A DNA stretch of 64,000 bases from Roseomonas sp. AR75. Lineage in GTDB: Bacteria > Pseudomonadota > Alphaproteobacteria > Acetobacterales > Acetobacteraceae. Made by a program: the position numbers and the translations under genes. The DNA lies in contig NZ_STGB01000001.1 in assembly GCF_005222815.1 (NCBI RefSeq), forward strand, positions 992,001-1,056,000. The letters are read 5' to 3'. Below the pieces are notes generated by a model. It ran no database searches. It was not told the origin of the DNA and saw only the letters and a list, made by a program, of their open reading frames with translations. Shown here in pieces: positions 20,625 to 29,348 of the stretch (position 1 is its first letter; each line of letters opens with the position of its first letter).

Positions 20625-21641
20625 CTAACGCTGCGCCGAAAGCTGCGGGCGGTAGCGATTGGCCAGCTCGATCATCGCCATCGCGTATTCCGTACAGAGC
20701 GCGCGATCGCCGAACTTGACGGTCTCCATGGGCTGGCCAGCCCGTTCCAGTGCGGCCTTGAAGGCGGCGTCGTCGAACACCTTCGCGGCCGTCTCCTCCA
20801 GCAGCTTGAAGCGGTCCGGGTAGCGCTCGATCGCCTTGGTGTGGATCGCCCAGGACCGCGAGGAGTAGAGATCGGGAATGCGCGTGCCGAACACCGCGTT
20901 GACCGTCGGCGCATTCTCCGTCAGGCGCGCGACCACATTCTCCCGCGCGAAGACCGAGAGCACCTTCAGCCGCCCCGCCTGCGCCGTGAGGCCGGAGACC
21001 GGAAGCGCGCCGACATCGGCCTCCCCGCTCATCACCGCGACCATGGTCGGGCTGCCGCCGCCATAGGGGATCAGGTTGAACCGCGCGCCCTGCGCCTCAC
21101 CGAGGGCGAGCATGCCGATCGAAGCCGGATGCGGGATGCGGCTGACCGCGACGTTCAGCGGGCGCTTCTTCGCCTCCGCCACCACGTCCTCGACACGGCG
21201 CAGCGGCGAGTCGGGTTTCACGAAGATCGCGGAATCGTCGATATCGATGCGGCAGAAATAGGACAGGTCCTCGGGGAACTTGAAGCGCGGCCGCTGCAGC
21301 GCGTACATGATCATCTCCGGCCCCATGTTGCCGAAGAGCAGGTTGTAGGCATCGGGATCGCGGCGGTTCACGAACAGCTCGTAGCCGACCTGCCCGGCGG
21401 CGCCGGGATAGAACTCGTATTCGAACTGGCGCCCGCCGAGCAGCTTGGACCAGCCATCGTCGAAGCTGCGCGCCAGGCGATCCGCGCCGCCGCCCTGGCC
21501 GGTGGGGATAACCACGCGGAAGTTGCGCGTCGGGAAGCCGGCCTGTGCCGCGGCGCCGCGTGGCAACGCGCCGGCAAGTGCCGCGCCCGCGGCCGCGGCG
21601 CCGAAGGCCCGGCGGCCGATCATGCGGTTGGTGAAGCCCAT
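20625..21641 (-). CDS. tctC: Bug/TctC-family solute receptor
   Basis: 338 residues with a twin-arginine-like leader (MIGRRAFGAAAAGAALAG) and cleavage probable near AAAQAGFPTR. The mature start FRVVIPTGQGGGADRLARSF replaces the more usual P-F-P-P-G-G loop with GQGGG. The LYSSRSWAIHTKAIERYP segment is also divergent, so the ligand may be unusual. It is followed directly by its own tctB and tctA. Confidence 0.86.
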   Translation of the reverse strand: MGFTNRMIGRRAFGAAAAGAALAGALPRGAAAQAGFPTRNFRVVIPTGQGGGADRLARSFDDGWSKLLGGRQFEYEFYPGAAGQVGYELFVNRRDPDAYNLLFGNMGPEMIMYALQRPRFKFPEDLSYFCRIDIDDSAIFVKPDSPLRRVEDVVAEAKKRPLNVAVSRIPHPASIGMLALGEAQGARFNLIPYGGGSPTMVAVMSGEADVGALPVSGLTAQAGRLKVLSVFARENVVARLTENAPTVNAVFGTRIPDLYSSRSWAIHTKAIERYPDRFKLLEETAAKVFDDAAFKAALERAGQPMETVKFGDRALCTEYAMAMIELANRYRPQLSAQR

Positions 21642-21687
21642 TGTCGTTCTCTCCTCCCGTCTGGGCCGGCTTCCGCGCCGGCGGCGT

Positions 21688-22614
21688 TCAGTGGCCTTCC
21701 GGTGCGCCCCGGTACACCGGCTCCGGCTGCGCGAAGAAGGATGCCAGGATGTGCTTCACCAGCGCATGGTTCTTCTGCTGGAAGCTGGCATGCGAGATGC
21801 CCGGCATCACCGCGAACTGCTTGTCCGCATTGGGCAGGCGCTTGAAGAACTCGATCAGGTCGTCGAAGCCGGCGATGCCGTCGTACTCGCCGCGCATCAC
21901 GATCGTCGGCACCGTGATCTTCTCCGGGTCCACCACGGGCAGGTGCAGGCACATGTCCACGTAGGTGCCGATCGGCACGCTGTCGTCCAGCGCAAGGATC
22001 GCGTCGCCGAAGGCCTCCACCAGCGTCTCGTCGCCGGTACCGGGATGGTCGCGGGTGAAGATGGAGCGGACAAAGGCGCGGTCGATCGGGCGGCGTTTCC
22101 CGCCGGCCTGGTATTCCGGCAGCTTCTTCTTCCGCTGTTCGAGCGTCGGGCTGCCCTCCCCGGTCCAGACGAACGCATCCAGCGCCAGGCGTTTCACGCG
22201 TTCCGGCCGGCGCTGCGCGAACAGCGCGGCCTTCAGCGCGCCGGAGGAGATGCCGTAGACCAGCAGCTTCTCCTCCCCGCGCTGCGCCGCGATGTATTCC
22301 GCCGCGCGCTCGATGTCGTCGGCGCCGGTGGCGATGTCGCAGATGATGTCGCGATGCTTGGAGGACCGGCCGTAGCCTTCATTGTCCAGGCACCAGGTGT
22401 CGTAGCCGGCGCGGGCGAAGAGGTCCATCACCGAGGTGTCGTCGCGCCCCGGCACCTGCAGGTCGAAGGTCGGCTGCGACGCCATGGAGGAGCCGTGGAT
22501 GAACAGGATGATGCCGCGCCTCGAGCCCGGTGCGACCGACGGCTTCTCCCACAGGAAGAGGCGGACATCGCCCTTGTCCGTCCAGTGCTCGACGCCCTTC
22601 ACAGGCTCCGCCAT
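21688..22614 (-). CDS. Alpha/beta hydrolase
   Basis: 308 residues from the ATG at 22614 (MAEPVKGVEH); the frame extends to 22674 without family character. The oxyanion-hole segment is LFIHGSSM, the nucleophile elbow GISSG (Ser123), the acid is probably Asp in RGEYDGIAG and the histidine is in GISHASFQQKNH. No signal peptide, so cytoplasmic. It belongs to the serine-hydrolase branch acting on esters or C-C bonds in catabolism; the substrate is unknown. 46 bp ahead of the TctC receptor, probably in the same unit. Confidence 0.85.
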   Translation of the reverse strand: MAEPVKGVEHWTDKGDVRLFLWEKPSVAPGSRRGIILFIHGSSMASQPTFDLQVPGRDDTSVMDLFARAGYDTWCLDNEGYGRSSKHRDIICDIATGADDIERAAEYIAAQRGEEKLLVYGISSGALKAALFAQRRPERVKRLALDAFVWTGEGSPTLEQRKKKLPEYQAGGKRRPIDRAFVRSIFTRDHPGTGDETLVEAFGDAILALDDSVPIGTYVDMCLHLPVVDPEKITVPTIVMRGEYDGIAGFDDLIEFFKRLPNADKQFAVMPGISHASFQQKNHALVKHILASFFAQPEPVYRGAPEGH

Positions 22615-22766
22615 CCGGCCCGTTCCCCGCTGCGGCGCTCGGCAGGCGGACAGCCGGGACTGAGGCCCGAACAATCCTGGAGATTTCCCGCCGTAGCCTG
22701 ATTGATTGGTGTTGCTTCATCTATTCGGGGCTGGCCGCAGCCGCGTCAAGAGCGCGGCCGCGTCCG

Positions 22767-23636
22767 TCAGAAGCCGAACAGCGTCGCCGGATTGTCCACC
22801 AGGATCTTCCGTCGCGTCGCCTCGTCCGGCGCCCAATCCGCGAGCAGGTTGAAGAGCTGCACCGATCCCACCTGGTCGGCGAACGACAGATGCGGGTAGT
22901 CGCTGCCCCAGATGATGCGTTCCGGCGCCGCGGCGATCACCGCGCGGGCCATCGGCAGCGCATCGGCGAAGGCGGGCGGCGTCGCCATGCGGTAGGTGCC
23001 GGTGAACTTTACGTATCCCTGCACCGCGCCGCCGCGGACGATCTCCAGCAGCCTCACGAAGCCGGGCTGCGCCGGGCCCTCCTTCGCCAGGAACATGCCC
23101 ATATGTGCGACGCTGAACGGGCAGCGCAGGCTGGCCAGGGTCGGCAGCAGCTCCTCCGTCAGCCAGCCCGGGCCGAGGAAATCGAGATGCCAGCCGAGTT
23201 CGACGCAGCGCGATTCGAGCTGGCGGATGCGCGGCAGCATCGTCGCGGCGAAGCCCGGCACATGCGGCTTCACGGGCGAGTAGTTGATGCGCACGCCGCG
23301 CACCCCGATGGCGTGCAGCTCCGCCAGCATCGCATCGGGCGCGTCCTCATCGATGTCCACGATGCCGCGGCAGCGCGCCTTGCCCACCTGCTTCATTGCA
23401 TCCAGCATGCAGGCATTGTCGCGGCCATAGGCGCTCGGCTGGACGAAGACGAAGCGCTCGATGCCGAGATGCCGGGCGAGCTTCATGTAGTCCGGCAGGT
23501 CCGCCACCGGCGGCGCGTAGCGCAGCGGTTCGGTCGAGGCGTAGGGGTATCGCTCCGCCGGGCCGAACACATGGAAATGCGCGTCGCAGGCGAGCGGCGG
23601 CGGGCGGAAGGCGGGAGGCGCTTCGTCCCCGTGCAA
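22767..23636 (-). CDS. Amidohydrolase-2 family protein (2-pyrone-4,6-dicarboxylate hydrolase-like)
   Basis: 289-residue TIM-barrel hydrolase. The metal-site motif is DAHFHVFGP (His20, His22) and the C-terminal Asp is in IIWGSDYPH; RCRGIVDIDEDAPD, GVRGVRINY and CPFSVAHMG are typical of the LigI-like group, which opens lactone rings such as 2-pyrone-4,6-dicarboxylate. It follows a TctC receptor by 10 bp and lies downstream of an HpcH-type aldolase. That combination fits a lactone or aromatic-derived acid pathway ending in aldol cleavage, but the exact substrate is inference. Confidence 0.8.
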   Translation of the reverse strand: MHGDEAPPAFRPPPLACDAHFHVFGPAERYPYASTEPLRYAPPVADLPDYMKLARHLGIERFVFVQPSAYGRDNACMLDAMKQVGKARCRGIVDIDEDAPDAMLAELHAIGVRGVRINYSPVKPHVPGFAATMLPRIRQLESRCVELGWHLDFLGPGWLTEELLPTLASLRCPFSVAHMGMFLAKEGPAQPGFVRLLEIVRGGAVQGYVKFTGTYRMATPPAFADALPMARAVIAAAPERIIWGSDYPHLSFADQVGSVQLFNLLADWAPDEATRRKILVDNPATLFGF

Positions 23637-23646
23637 GGTCGCTCTC

Positions 23647-24612
23647 CTATTCCACGCGGACGCCGGCGCGGGTGATCACCTCTTTCCACAGCGCGACGTC
23701 ACGCGTGAGGAAGGCCGTCATCGCCTCGGGCGTGGAGGTGACGGGCACGGCAGCCGAACGGGCGAAGGCCTCGCGCAGCGCAGGCTTCTCGCAGGCCGCG
23801 ACCACTTCCCGGTTCAGCCGCGCGACGACCGGCGCCGGCGTGGCGGAGGGCACCGCGATGCCCCACCAATAGGACATGGTGTAGCCGGGCTGGCCGGCCT
23901 GGGCGAAGGTCGGCACGTCCGGCAGCGTCGCGTTGCGCGCATCGCCGCTGACCGCGATGCCCAGCAGCGCGCCGCTGCGCACATGCGCGACGCCGGAGGC
24001 GAGGCTGGCGATGGCCATGTCCACGCGCCCCGAGATCACTTCCTGGATCGCCGCGGCGACGCCGCGGAAGGGCACATGCAGCGCGCGGATGCCCGCGACG
24101 TTCAGCAGCAGCTCCATGGCCAGATGCGCCGACGAGCCCTGCCCGCCGGAGCCGAAGCTGATCTCGCCCGGCTTCTGCTTGGCCAGCGCGACAAGCTCCG
24201 CCAGCGTCTTCGGCCCGAGACCGGGTCGGACCAGCAGGATGGAGGGCGAGGTGGCGATCTGGCTGACCTGCTGCAGGTCCTTCAGCGGATCGAAGGGCAG
24301 GTTCGGGTAGAGCCCGGGCGAGATGGCCAGCGAATTGTCCGTCAGCAGCATCGTGTAGCCATCCGGGGCGCTGCGCACCACGGCGGTGGCGCCAAGCGTG
24401 CCGCCCGCGCCGCCGCGGTTCTCCACGATCACCTGCTGGCCGAGCGGGCCGGACATCTCGTTGGCGACGAGGCGCGCGGAGATGTCAGTGAAGGAGCCCG
24501 GGGCGAAGGGCACCACGATGCGCAGCGACCGATCCGGCCAGCCGGATTGCGCCAGCGCGGGCCGTGCGAGCGGGGCGAGCGCAAGCGCGCCGAGCAGGGT
24601 GCGACGGTTCAT
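23647..24612 (-). CDS. Bug/TctC-family solute receptor (no adjacent TctAB)
   Basis: 321 residues with a short leader (MNRRTLLGALALAPLARPALAQ) and the standard mature start DRSLRIVVPFAPGSFTDISAR, then ENRGGAGGTLGATAV and the HVPFRGVAAAIQEVISG loop. It has no tctAB of its own; it sits between a solute-binding-like gene (4-bp gap) and the LigI-like amidohydrolase, probably as the uptake or sensing component of that pathway. It may use one of the two Tct permeases in the window or act with a sensor kinase elsewhere. Confidence 0.88.
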   Translation of the reverse strand: MNRRTLLGALALAPLARPALAQSGWPDRSLRIVVPFAPGSFTDISARLVANEMSGPLGQQVIVENRGGAGGTLGATAVVRSAPDGYTMLLTDNSLAISPGLYPNLPFDPLKDLQQVSQIATSPSILLVRPGLGPKTLAELVALAKQKPGEISFGSGGQGSSAHLAMELLLNVAGIRALHVPFRGVAAAIQEVISGRVDMAIASLASGVAHVRSGALLGIAVSGDARNATLPDVPTFAQAGQPGYTMSYWWGIAVPSATPAPVVARLNREVVAACEKPALREAFARSAAVPVTSTPEAMTAFLTRDVALWKEVITRAGVRVE

Positions 24613-24615
24613 GGA

Positions 24616-25551
24616 TCAGGTTCCTCCCTTCATTGGTGACTTGCGTCCGACAGCCGCGCGCCAGCGCGCCAGCAGCGCGGCACGGCCGGCAGGATCCAGC
24701 AGGCGCACGAAGCCCTCGTCGAGCGGGATCGAGGAGACGGGATCGGCGGCCGGAGCCAGGATCGGATAGAGCCCCGCCGCGCCCAGTGCCGCCTGCCCTT
24801 CCGGCGAGACGAGATGCGCCAGGAACGCCGCGGCCGCTTCCGGATTGGCCGCGCGGCGCGGGATGAAGGCCAGGCGCGCCACCGCCGGCGGCGGCGCGGC
24901 GGAGGGCGCGATGGAAAGATCCGGATGTGCCGCCGCCGCGCGCGCGGCATAGGCGCCGAGCATGTGCAGCCCGAGCCCCGCCCCCTGCTCCATCGCCGCC
25001 GCAAGCTGGCCGATCGAACCCACCGGGCGCGGCGCGCTCATGGCAAGGGCGTCCAGCATCGCGTCGAACTCCGGCGCCTCCAGGCTCCAGCGCAGCATGG
25101 CGAGGAAGCCGAGGCCATTCGCCTCGATGTCGGGCACGACAACCTGGCCGCGGAAGCGCAAGGGCTGCGCGCGCAGCAGCGTCGCGAGTTCCGCGGGCGT
25201 GCCGGCCGGGGCCGGCGGGCCGCGCAGCAGGGTCACGATGGGCTCCGCGGTGGTCGAGAGCGCGAGGTCGCGATAGGCCGCCCAGGGTGGCAGCCGATGC
25301 GCCAGGCCGTGCGGCTGGGCGTGGCCCTGCAGCACCAGGCCCATCTGCAGGTCCATGGCACTGCTCCAGATCAGGTCGGCGGTGGCGCCGCCCGAGGCGA
25401 GCTCGGACAGGAAACGCTGGTGCAGCGCGGTGCTGATGCCGAAGACGAAATCCAGCTCGACCGCCGGATGGCGCGCCGCGAAGGTGGCCAGCAGCGGCTC
25501 GCAGTACCGGCGCTCGGCGGCCGAGAGCAGCGTGAGCCGGCCGCGCACCAT
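24616..25551 (-). CDS. Iron(III)-type extracellular-binding-like protein without a signal peptide
   Basis: 311 residues with the type 2 binding-protein layout of Fe3+/thiamine ABC receptors (RYCEPLLATFAARHPAVELDFVFG start, SGGATADLIWSSAMDLQMGL, RAANPEAAAAFLAHLVSPEGQAAL near the end). It begins MVRGRLTLLSAAE, directly at the first beta strand, so no export signal is present. It starts one base after the HpcH stop, and TctC follows after 3 bp. As with the ModA-like gene at 16612, its position inside a catabolic operon suggests a cytoplasmic sensor role, or an annotation gap for an upstream signal. Confidence 0.7.
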   Translation of the reverse strand: MVRGRLTLLSAAERRYCEPLLATFAARHPAVELDFVFGISTALHQRFLSELASGGATADLIWSSAMDLQMGLVLQGHAQPHGLAHRLPPWAAYRDLALSTTAEPIVTLLRGPPAPAGTPAELATLLRAQPLRFRGQVVVPDIEANGLGFLAMLRWSLEAPEFDAMLDALAMSAPRPVGSIGQLAAAMEQGAGLGLHMLGAYAARAAAAHPDLSIAPSAAPPPAVARLAFIPRRAANPEAAAAFLAHLVSPEGQAALGAAGLYPILAPAADPVSSIPLDEGFVRLLDPAGRAALLARWRAAVGRKSPMKGGT

Positions 25552-25552
25552 C

Positions 25553-26284
25553 TCAGCCGCCGATGAGCTTCCGCAGGGTGGTCACGTCGGCGCGCGCCGC
25601 GCCCATCATGTAGCCGACATCGTTGCCGGCGATCAGGAAGCGCGCGCCGAGGCCGATCAGGTCGCGCTGCAACTCCGCATCCCCGCGGATGCCGCCCACG
25701 CCCAGCACCTTGCCGTGCTTCGCGCAGCCCGCCGCCACGCGCTGGTAGGCGGCGCGAAGATCGGGGTGCCGCAGCTGGCCGGGGATGCCCATTTCCGTGC
25801 AGAGGTCATTCGAGCCGATCAGCAGCACGTCGACACCGGGCACGGCCGCGATCGCGTCCGCATTCGCGACCCCCTCGGGCGTCTCGATCATGCAGACCAG
25901 CGTGGTGTTGGCGTTCAGCGCGGCATTGATCTGCCCGAGCGGCAGCGCGCGATACTGCACGCCCGGCCCCGCCCCCATGACCGACCGCTTGCCGAGCGGG
26001 GGGAAGAGCGCGGCGCGGACCAGCGCCTCGGCCTCCGCCGCGGTGTTCACATGCGGCACGATCAGGCCCTGCGCGCCGCCATCGAGGATGCGGCCGATCC
26101 AGTCGGCGCCATGGCCGGGCGGCCGGACCAGCGGCGCGATGCCGAGCCCCGCCGACGCCACGCAGATCGCGGAGACCGTCTCCAGCGAGAGCGGGCTGTG
26201 CTCCATGTCCAGATACAGCGCGTCGAAGCCGCAGGCGGCGGCGATCTGGGCGATGTCCGGGGTGCGGGTCTGGCGGACGCCCAT
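25553..26284 (-). CDS. HpcH/HpaI-family aldolase
   Basis: Class II pyruvate-type aldolase fold: FDALYLDMEHSPLS, IAPLVRPPGHG, GLIVPHVNTAAEAEALVRA, CMIETPEGVANADAIAAVPG and LLIGSNDLC are in family order. Splits 4-hydroxy-2-keto acids to pyruvate or a related keto acid plus aldehyde. From the ATG at 26284 the protein has 243 residues and lacks the usual N-terminal helix. Coding character continues upstream in the same frame (ANPAQRRLAEGGTVLC) to about 26353 with no ATG, GTG or TTG. A strong GGAGGAGG lies five bases before an in-frame ATC (26353-26351), which may be the real start; this would give 266 residues. Divergent from an IclR regulator. Confidence 0.85.
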   Translation of the reverse strand: MGVRQTRTPDIAQIAAACGFDALYLDMEHSPLSLETVSAICVASAGLGIAPLVRPPGHGADWIGRILDGGAQGLIVPHVNTAAEAEALVRAALFPPLGKRSVMGAGPGVQYRALPLGQINAALNANTTLVCMIETPEGVANADAIAAVPGVDVLLIGSNDLCTEMGIPGQLRHPDLRAAYQRVAAGCAKHGKVLGVGGIRGDAELQRDLIGLGARFLIAGNDVGYMMGAARADVTTLRKLIGG

Positions 26285-26431
26285 GCACAGGACGGTTCCC
26301 CCTTCGGCAAGCCTTCGCTGCGCCGGATTCGCGGCTGTATCCTGTGCCGTGATGACCGCCTCCTCCTGCCCGGCAGCGCATTGCGCAGCGCCGCATCCTG
26401 ACCGCCGCCACGCTACGGGGCTTGCGTTGGG

Positions 26432-27250
26432 ATGTCCAGCATGACGGGACTTTCTTCACCGCGCCGCGCGGGCAGCAGCCTGGACCGGATGCTCGCCCTG
26501 CTGGATGTGTTCACGACGGCAGCGCCGGCCTGGTCCACGGAGGACCTGATCCGCTATTCCGGCGCGTCCCGTTCCACGCTGTACCGCTACCTCAAGGCGT
26601 TGCAGGCGGCAGGACTGCTGTCGCCGGTGGCGGGCGGTGCCTGGATGCTGGGGCCGCGCATCATCGAGCTCGACCGCACCATGCGGCTGTGCGATCCCGT
26701 CAGCGCCGGCGGCGGGCCGCCAATGCGGCGCCTTGCGGCGGAGACAGGGTTCAGTGCGCTGCTCTGCCTGCTGTTCAGCGGCGCCGTCATGTGCGTGGAC
26801 GATGTGCCCGCTTCGGGGGCACCGGCCGGCCTGTTCAGCCGCGGGCAGCGGCGGCCGCTCTTCGCCGGAGCCGCCTCCAAGGTCATCCTGGCGCATCTGC
26901 CGCCGCACCGCCTGCGCACGCTCTTCGCGAAGCATCGGACGACCATCGCGGCCGCCGGGCTCGGGGCCGACTGGGATGCGTTCCGCACGACACTGCGGCT
27001 GATCCGGGAGGCGGGGCATTGCGTGACGCTGGGCGAGTTCCAGCCGGGCGTGCTGGGCATCGCCGCACCGCTGTTCAACGTGCAGGGCGAGGTGCTGGGT
27101 AGCCTGGGCATCGCGACGGATGCCGGGCGCGTTCCGCCTGCCGCGCGGCCCGCGCTGGCGGAGCAGGTGATGGAGGCCGCGCGCGAGGCCTGCGCGCGGC
27201 TGATCGAGGAACAGCCGCATGCGGCGCGGCCGGCGCGCGCGGTGGGATGA
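26432..27250 (+). CDS. IclR-family transcriptional regulator
   Basis: 272 residues: winged helix-turn-helix at about 15-80 (SLDRMLALLDVFTTAAP, then YSGASRSTLYRYLKALQAAGLL) and a GAF-like effector domain (about 95-260) containing FSRGQRRPLFAGAASKVILA and LGIAAPLFNVQGEVLGSLGI. It is divergent from the HpcH aldolase with about 80-150 bp between, the usual arrangement for an IclR controlling an adjacent catabolic operon, here presumably the minus-strand run starting at the aldolase. An alternative ATG lies four codons in. Confidence 0.9.
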   Translation: MSSMTGLSSPRRAGSSLDRMLALLDVFTTAAPAWSTEDLIRYSGASRSTLYRYLKALQAAGLLSPVAGGAWMLGPRIIELDRTMRLCDPVSAGGGPPMRRLAAETGFSALLCLLFSGAVMCVDDVPASGAPAGLFSRGQRRPLFAGAASKVILAHLPPHRLRTLFAKHRTTIAAAGLGADWDAFRTTLRLIREAGHCVTLGEFQPGVLGIAAPLFNVQGEVLGSLGIATDAGRVPPAARPALAEQVMEAAREACARLIEEQPHAARPARAVG

Positions 27251-27260
27251 GGAGGCGCGA

Positions 27261-27300
27261 GCCCCCACCCCGGCCATCCCCCGCACAGCGGGGGAGGGAG
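27261..27300. repeat. GC-rich palindromic intergenic repeat, copy 1
   Basis: A C-rich arm, then CCCCCGC (27278-27284), loop ACA and GCGGGGG (27288-27294), then a GGGAGG tail. It lies between the convergent IclR and cupin genes. The same unit recurs at 29349, 29404, 52391, 56073 and 59362. Probably acts as a bidirectional terminator or is a dispersed miniature repeat. Confidence 0.75.
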
Positions 27301-27323
27301 AAGATCGCACGCGGCAGGTTGCG

Positions 27324-27683
27324 CTACAGCGGCACCGTCACGACGATGAAGACGAGGCGCTCCATGCCGGTATTCTGCAGGGCATGCGGCACATGCGGCG
27401 GGATCAGCGCGCAGTCGCCGGCGCGCACGACATGCGCGGCGTCGCCGAGTTCCAGCAGCCCTTCGCCTTCCAGGACATGGTAGATCTGCTCCTTCGCGTC
27501 ATGCGCATGCCGCGCGACATGCGCGCCGGGCGCGTAGGAGGAGATGCGGTAATCCGTCAGCCGCGATCCCCCCTCGCCGGCCGAGACCAGCACCTTCGAC
27601 AGCGCGCCGCCGTGATGCCCCGGACCCTCGATCCACGGCACCGCGGCGACATGGCGCAGCACGCCTTCGCGCGCTGGCGTCAT
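27324..27683 (-). CDS. Cupin-domain protein
   Basis: 119 residues from the ATG at 27683, overlapping the TctC stop as ATGA. Single cupin barrel: motif 1 reads PGAHVARHAHDAKEQIYHVLEGEG (H-x-H-x3-E-x6-G, all present) and motif 2 GDCALIPPHVPHALQNTG. The metal ligands are therefore conserved. Such small cupins may be isomerases, dioxygenases or sensors; nothing narrows this. Co-transcribed with the receptor gene upstream. Confidence 0.85.
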   Translation of the reverse strand: MTPAREGVLRHVAAVPWIEGPGHHGGALSKVLVSAGEGGSRLTDYRISSYAPGAHVARHAHDAKEQIYHVLEGEGLLELGDAAHVVRAGDCALIPPHVPHALQNTGMERLVFIVVTVPL

Positions 27684-28645
27684 TGCGCAACCTCGAAGCG
27701 GACATGCTTCGCCAGATCGTCCCAACGGCGCAGCTCGTTGTCGAGATGCGCGGCCAGCGCCGCGGGATCGCTGCCCTGCCCCTCGACGCCGATGTTCTTC
27801 AGCCGCTCGGCGATGGCGGGATCGCGCACGGCCGCCGCCGCGGCACGGTGAAGCTGCGCCAGGATAGGCTCCGGCAGGCCGGCCGGGCCGAGCAGGCCGA
27901 GCCACTCATACAGCGCGAAGCCCGGCAGCACCGTCTCCGCCACCGTCGGCACGCTCGGCACCGCTTCGCTGCGGGTGCGACCGGTGACCGCCAGCGCGCG
28001 CAGCGAGCGGTCCAGGATGAAGGGCCGCGCCGTCGGCAGCACCGCGAAGACGAACTCGACGCGCCCGGCAACGAGATCCGTCATCACCTGCCCGCCGCCG
28101 CGATAGGGCACATGCGTCGCACGGATGCCGGCGGCATGCATGAACATCTCGGTGGTCAGATGGTTGCCGCTGCCATTGCCGGCCGAGCCGTAGTTCATCT
28201 GGCCGTTGCGCTGCTTCGCCAGCGAGACGAACTCCGCGATGGAATTCACCGGGGAATTGCGCGGCACCACCAGCACCATCGGCACCAGCCCGACCAGGCT
28301 GACCGGCGTGAAGTCGCGCCGCGCATCATAGGGAATATCGCGGAACAGCACGGGGTTCGCCGCCAGCGCGGTGGTGGCCAGCACCAGCGTGTGCCCATCC
28401 GCCGGCGCGCGCGCGGTCATCCCGAATCCCAGCATCGCGGCGCCGCCGGGTCGGTTGTCGACGATCACCTGCTGGCCGAGTTGCTCGCCGAGGCCCGGCG
28501 CGATGATGCGCGCGGCGATGTCGGTGATGCCGCCGGGCCCGTAGGGGACGATCAGGCGGATCGGCCGGTCGGGAAAGGCCTGTGCCGCCGGCGCCAAGCC
28601 GAGCAGCAGGGCGGCGCCGAGCGCCGCGGCGAACAGCCTTCGCAT
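27680..28645 (-). CDS. Bug/TctC-family solute receptor (no adjacent TctAB)
   Basis: 321 residues with a cleavable leader ending AAQAFPDRPIRLIVPYGPGG, the typical Bug start, followed by VDNRPGGAAMLGFGMTARAP and HVPYRGGGQVMTDLVAGRVEF. Orphan receptor coupled to a cupin gene by ATGA. It is divergent from a NIPSNAP gene across about 85 bp. Confidence 0.9.
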   Translation of the reverse strand: MRRLFAAALGAALLLGLAPAAQAFPDRPIRLIVPYGPGGITDIAARIIAPGLGEQLGQQVIVDNRPGGAAMLGFGMTARAPADGHTLVLATTALAANPVLFRDIPYDARRDFTPVSLVGLVPMVLVVPRNSPVNSIAEFVSLAKQRNGQMNYGSAGNGSGNHLTTEMFMHAAGIRATHVPYRGGGQVMTDLVAGRVEFVFAVLPTARPFILDRSLRALAVTGRTRSEAVPSVPTVAETVLPGFALYEWLGLLGPAGLPEPILAQLHRAAAAAVRDPAIAERLKNIGVEGQGSDPAALAAHLDNELRRWDDLAKHVRFEVAQ

Positions 28646-28728
28646 GCGTTTCCTCCATTGGCCGCGCGTTGCGGCGCACGGAAGAATGTCCCACGATGCG
28701 GCATTCGATCAAGCGCGGGATGAGAGGC

Positions 28729-29331
28729 ATGGTGGACGAGCTGCGCATCTACACGCTCCGGCCCGGCGCGATGACGCGCTACATGGAACTGGCGGAGCAG
28801 GTGGCCGTGCCGGTGCGCGGCGACCGCTTCGGCACGCTGCTGGGCTTCTGGGGCGGCGAGGTCGGCGCGGCCAATGCCGTGTTCAACCTCTGGCGGCATG
28901 AGGATCTGGAGACGCGGCGCAAGCTGCGGCTGGAGCTGGAGACGCTGCCCGCCTGGCGCGAGCAGTATCTGGCGCATGTCCGCCCGCTGATGCTGCGCCA
29001 GGTGGTGCGCTTCATGGATGCGGTGATGCCGCTGCGCCCGCCGCCGGCGCCGGCACGCCTCTATGAATGGCGGCTGATCCGCAGCGTTGCCGGCGGTGCG
29101 GGCGAATTGGCGCGGGCCGTGGCGGCGGATGGCGAGGCGGGTACGCTCGGCGTCTGGGTGACGACGGCCGGGCCGATCAACGAGGTGGTGCAGCTTCTGG
29201 CGATCCCGGATGCCGCGGCGCGCTTCGCACGGTCCTGGCATGAGGACGGCGTGCTCGCGCGGCACGGGCGCCTGGTGGAGGAGGTCGAGAGCAGCCTGGT
29301 GCTGGCGGCGCCGCACTCGCCGTTGCGGTGA
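28729..29331 (+). CDS. NIPSNAP family protein
   Basis: 200 residues in two ferredoxin-like halves. The start MVDELRIYTLRPGAMTRYMEL is the characteristic NIPSNAP opening (E-L-R-x-Y-x-L-x-P-G) and a second copy begins at about residue 107 (RLYEWRLIR). GAGAGG precedes the ATG at 28729 closely; a GTG at 28732 or an ATG at 28720 are alternatives, and the longer frame to 28582 is not family-like. Function of bacterial NIPSNAP proteins is not established. Confidence 0.82.
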   Translation: MVDELRIYTLRPGAMTRYMELAEQVAVPVRGDRFGTLLGFWGGEVGAANAVFNLWRHEDLETRRKLRLELETLPAWREQYLAHVRPLMLRQVVRFMDAVMPLRPPPAPARLYEWRLIRSVAGGAGELARAVAADGEAGTLGVWVTTAGPINEVVQLLAIPDAAARFARSWHEDGVLARHGRLVEEVESSLVLAAPHSPLR

Positions 29332-29348
29332 TTCTGCCGCGTCGGTCG

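Noticed and set aside
24331..24345. Additional TTGTCCG half-site resembling the GntR operator
   Set aside because: It lies inside a TctC coding sequence and lacks the second half of the palindrome.
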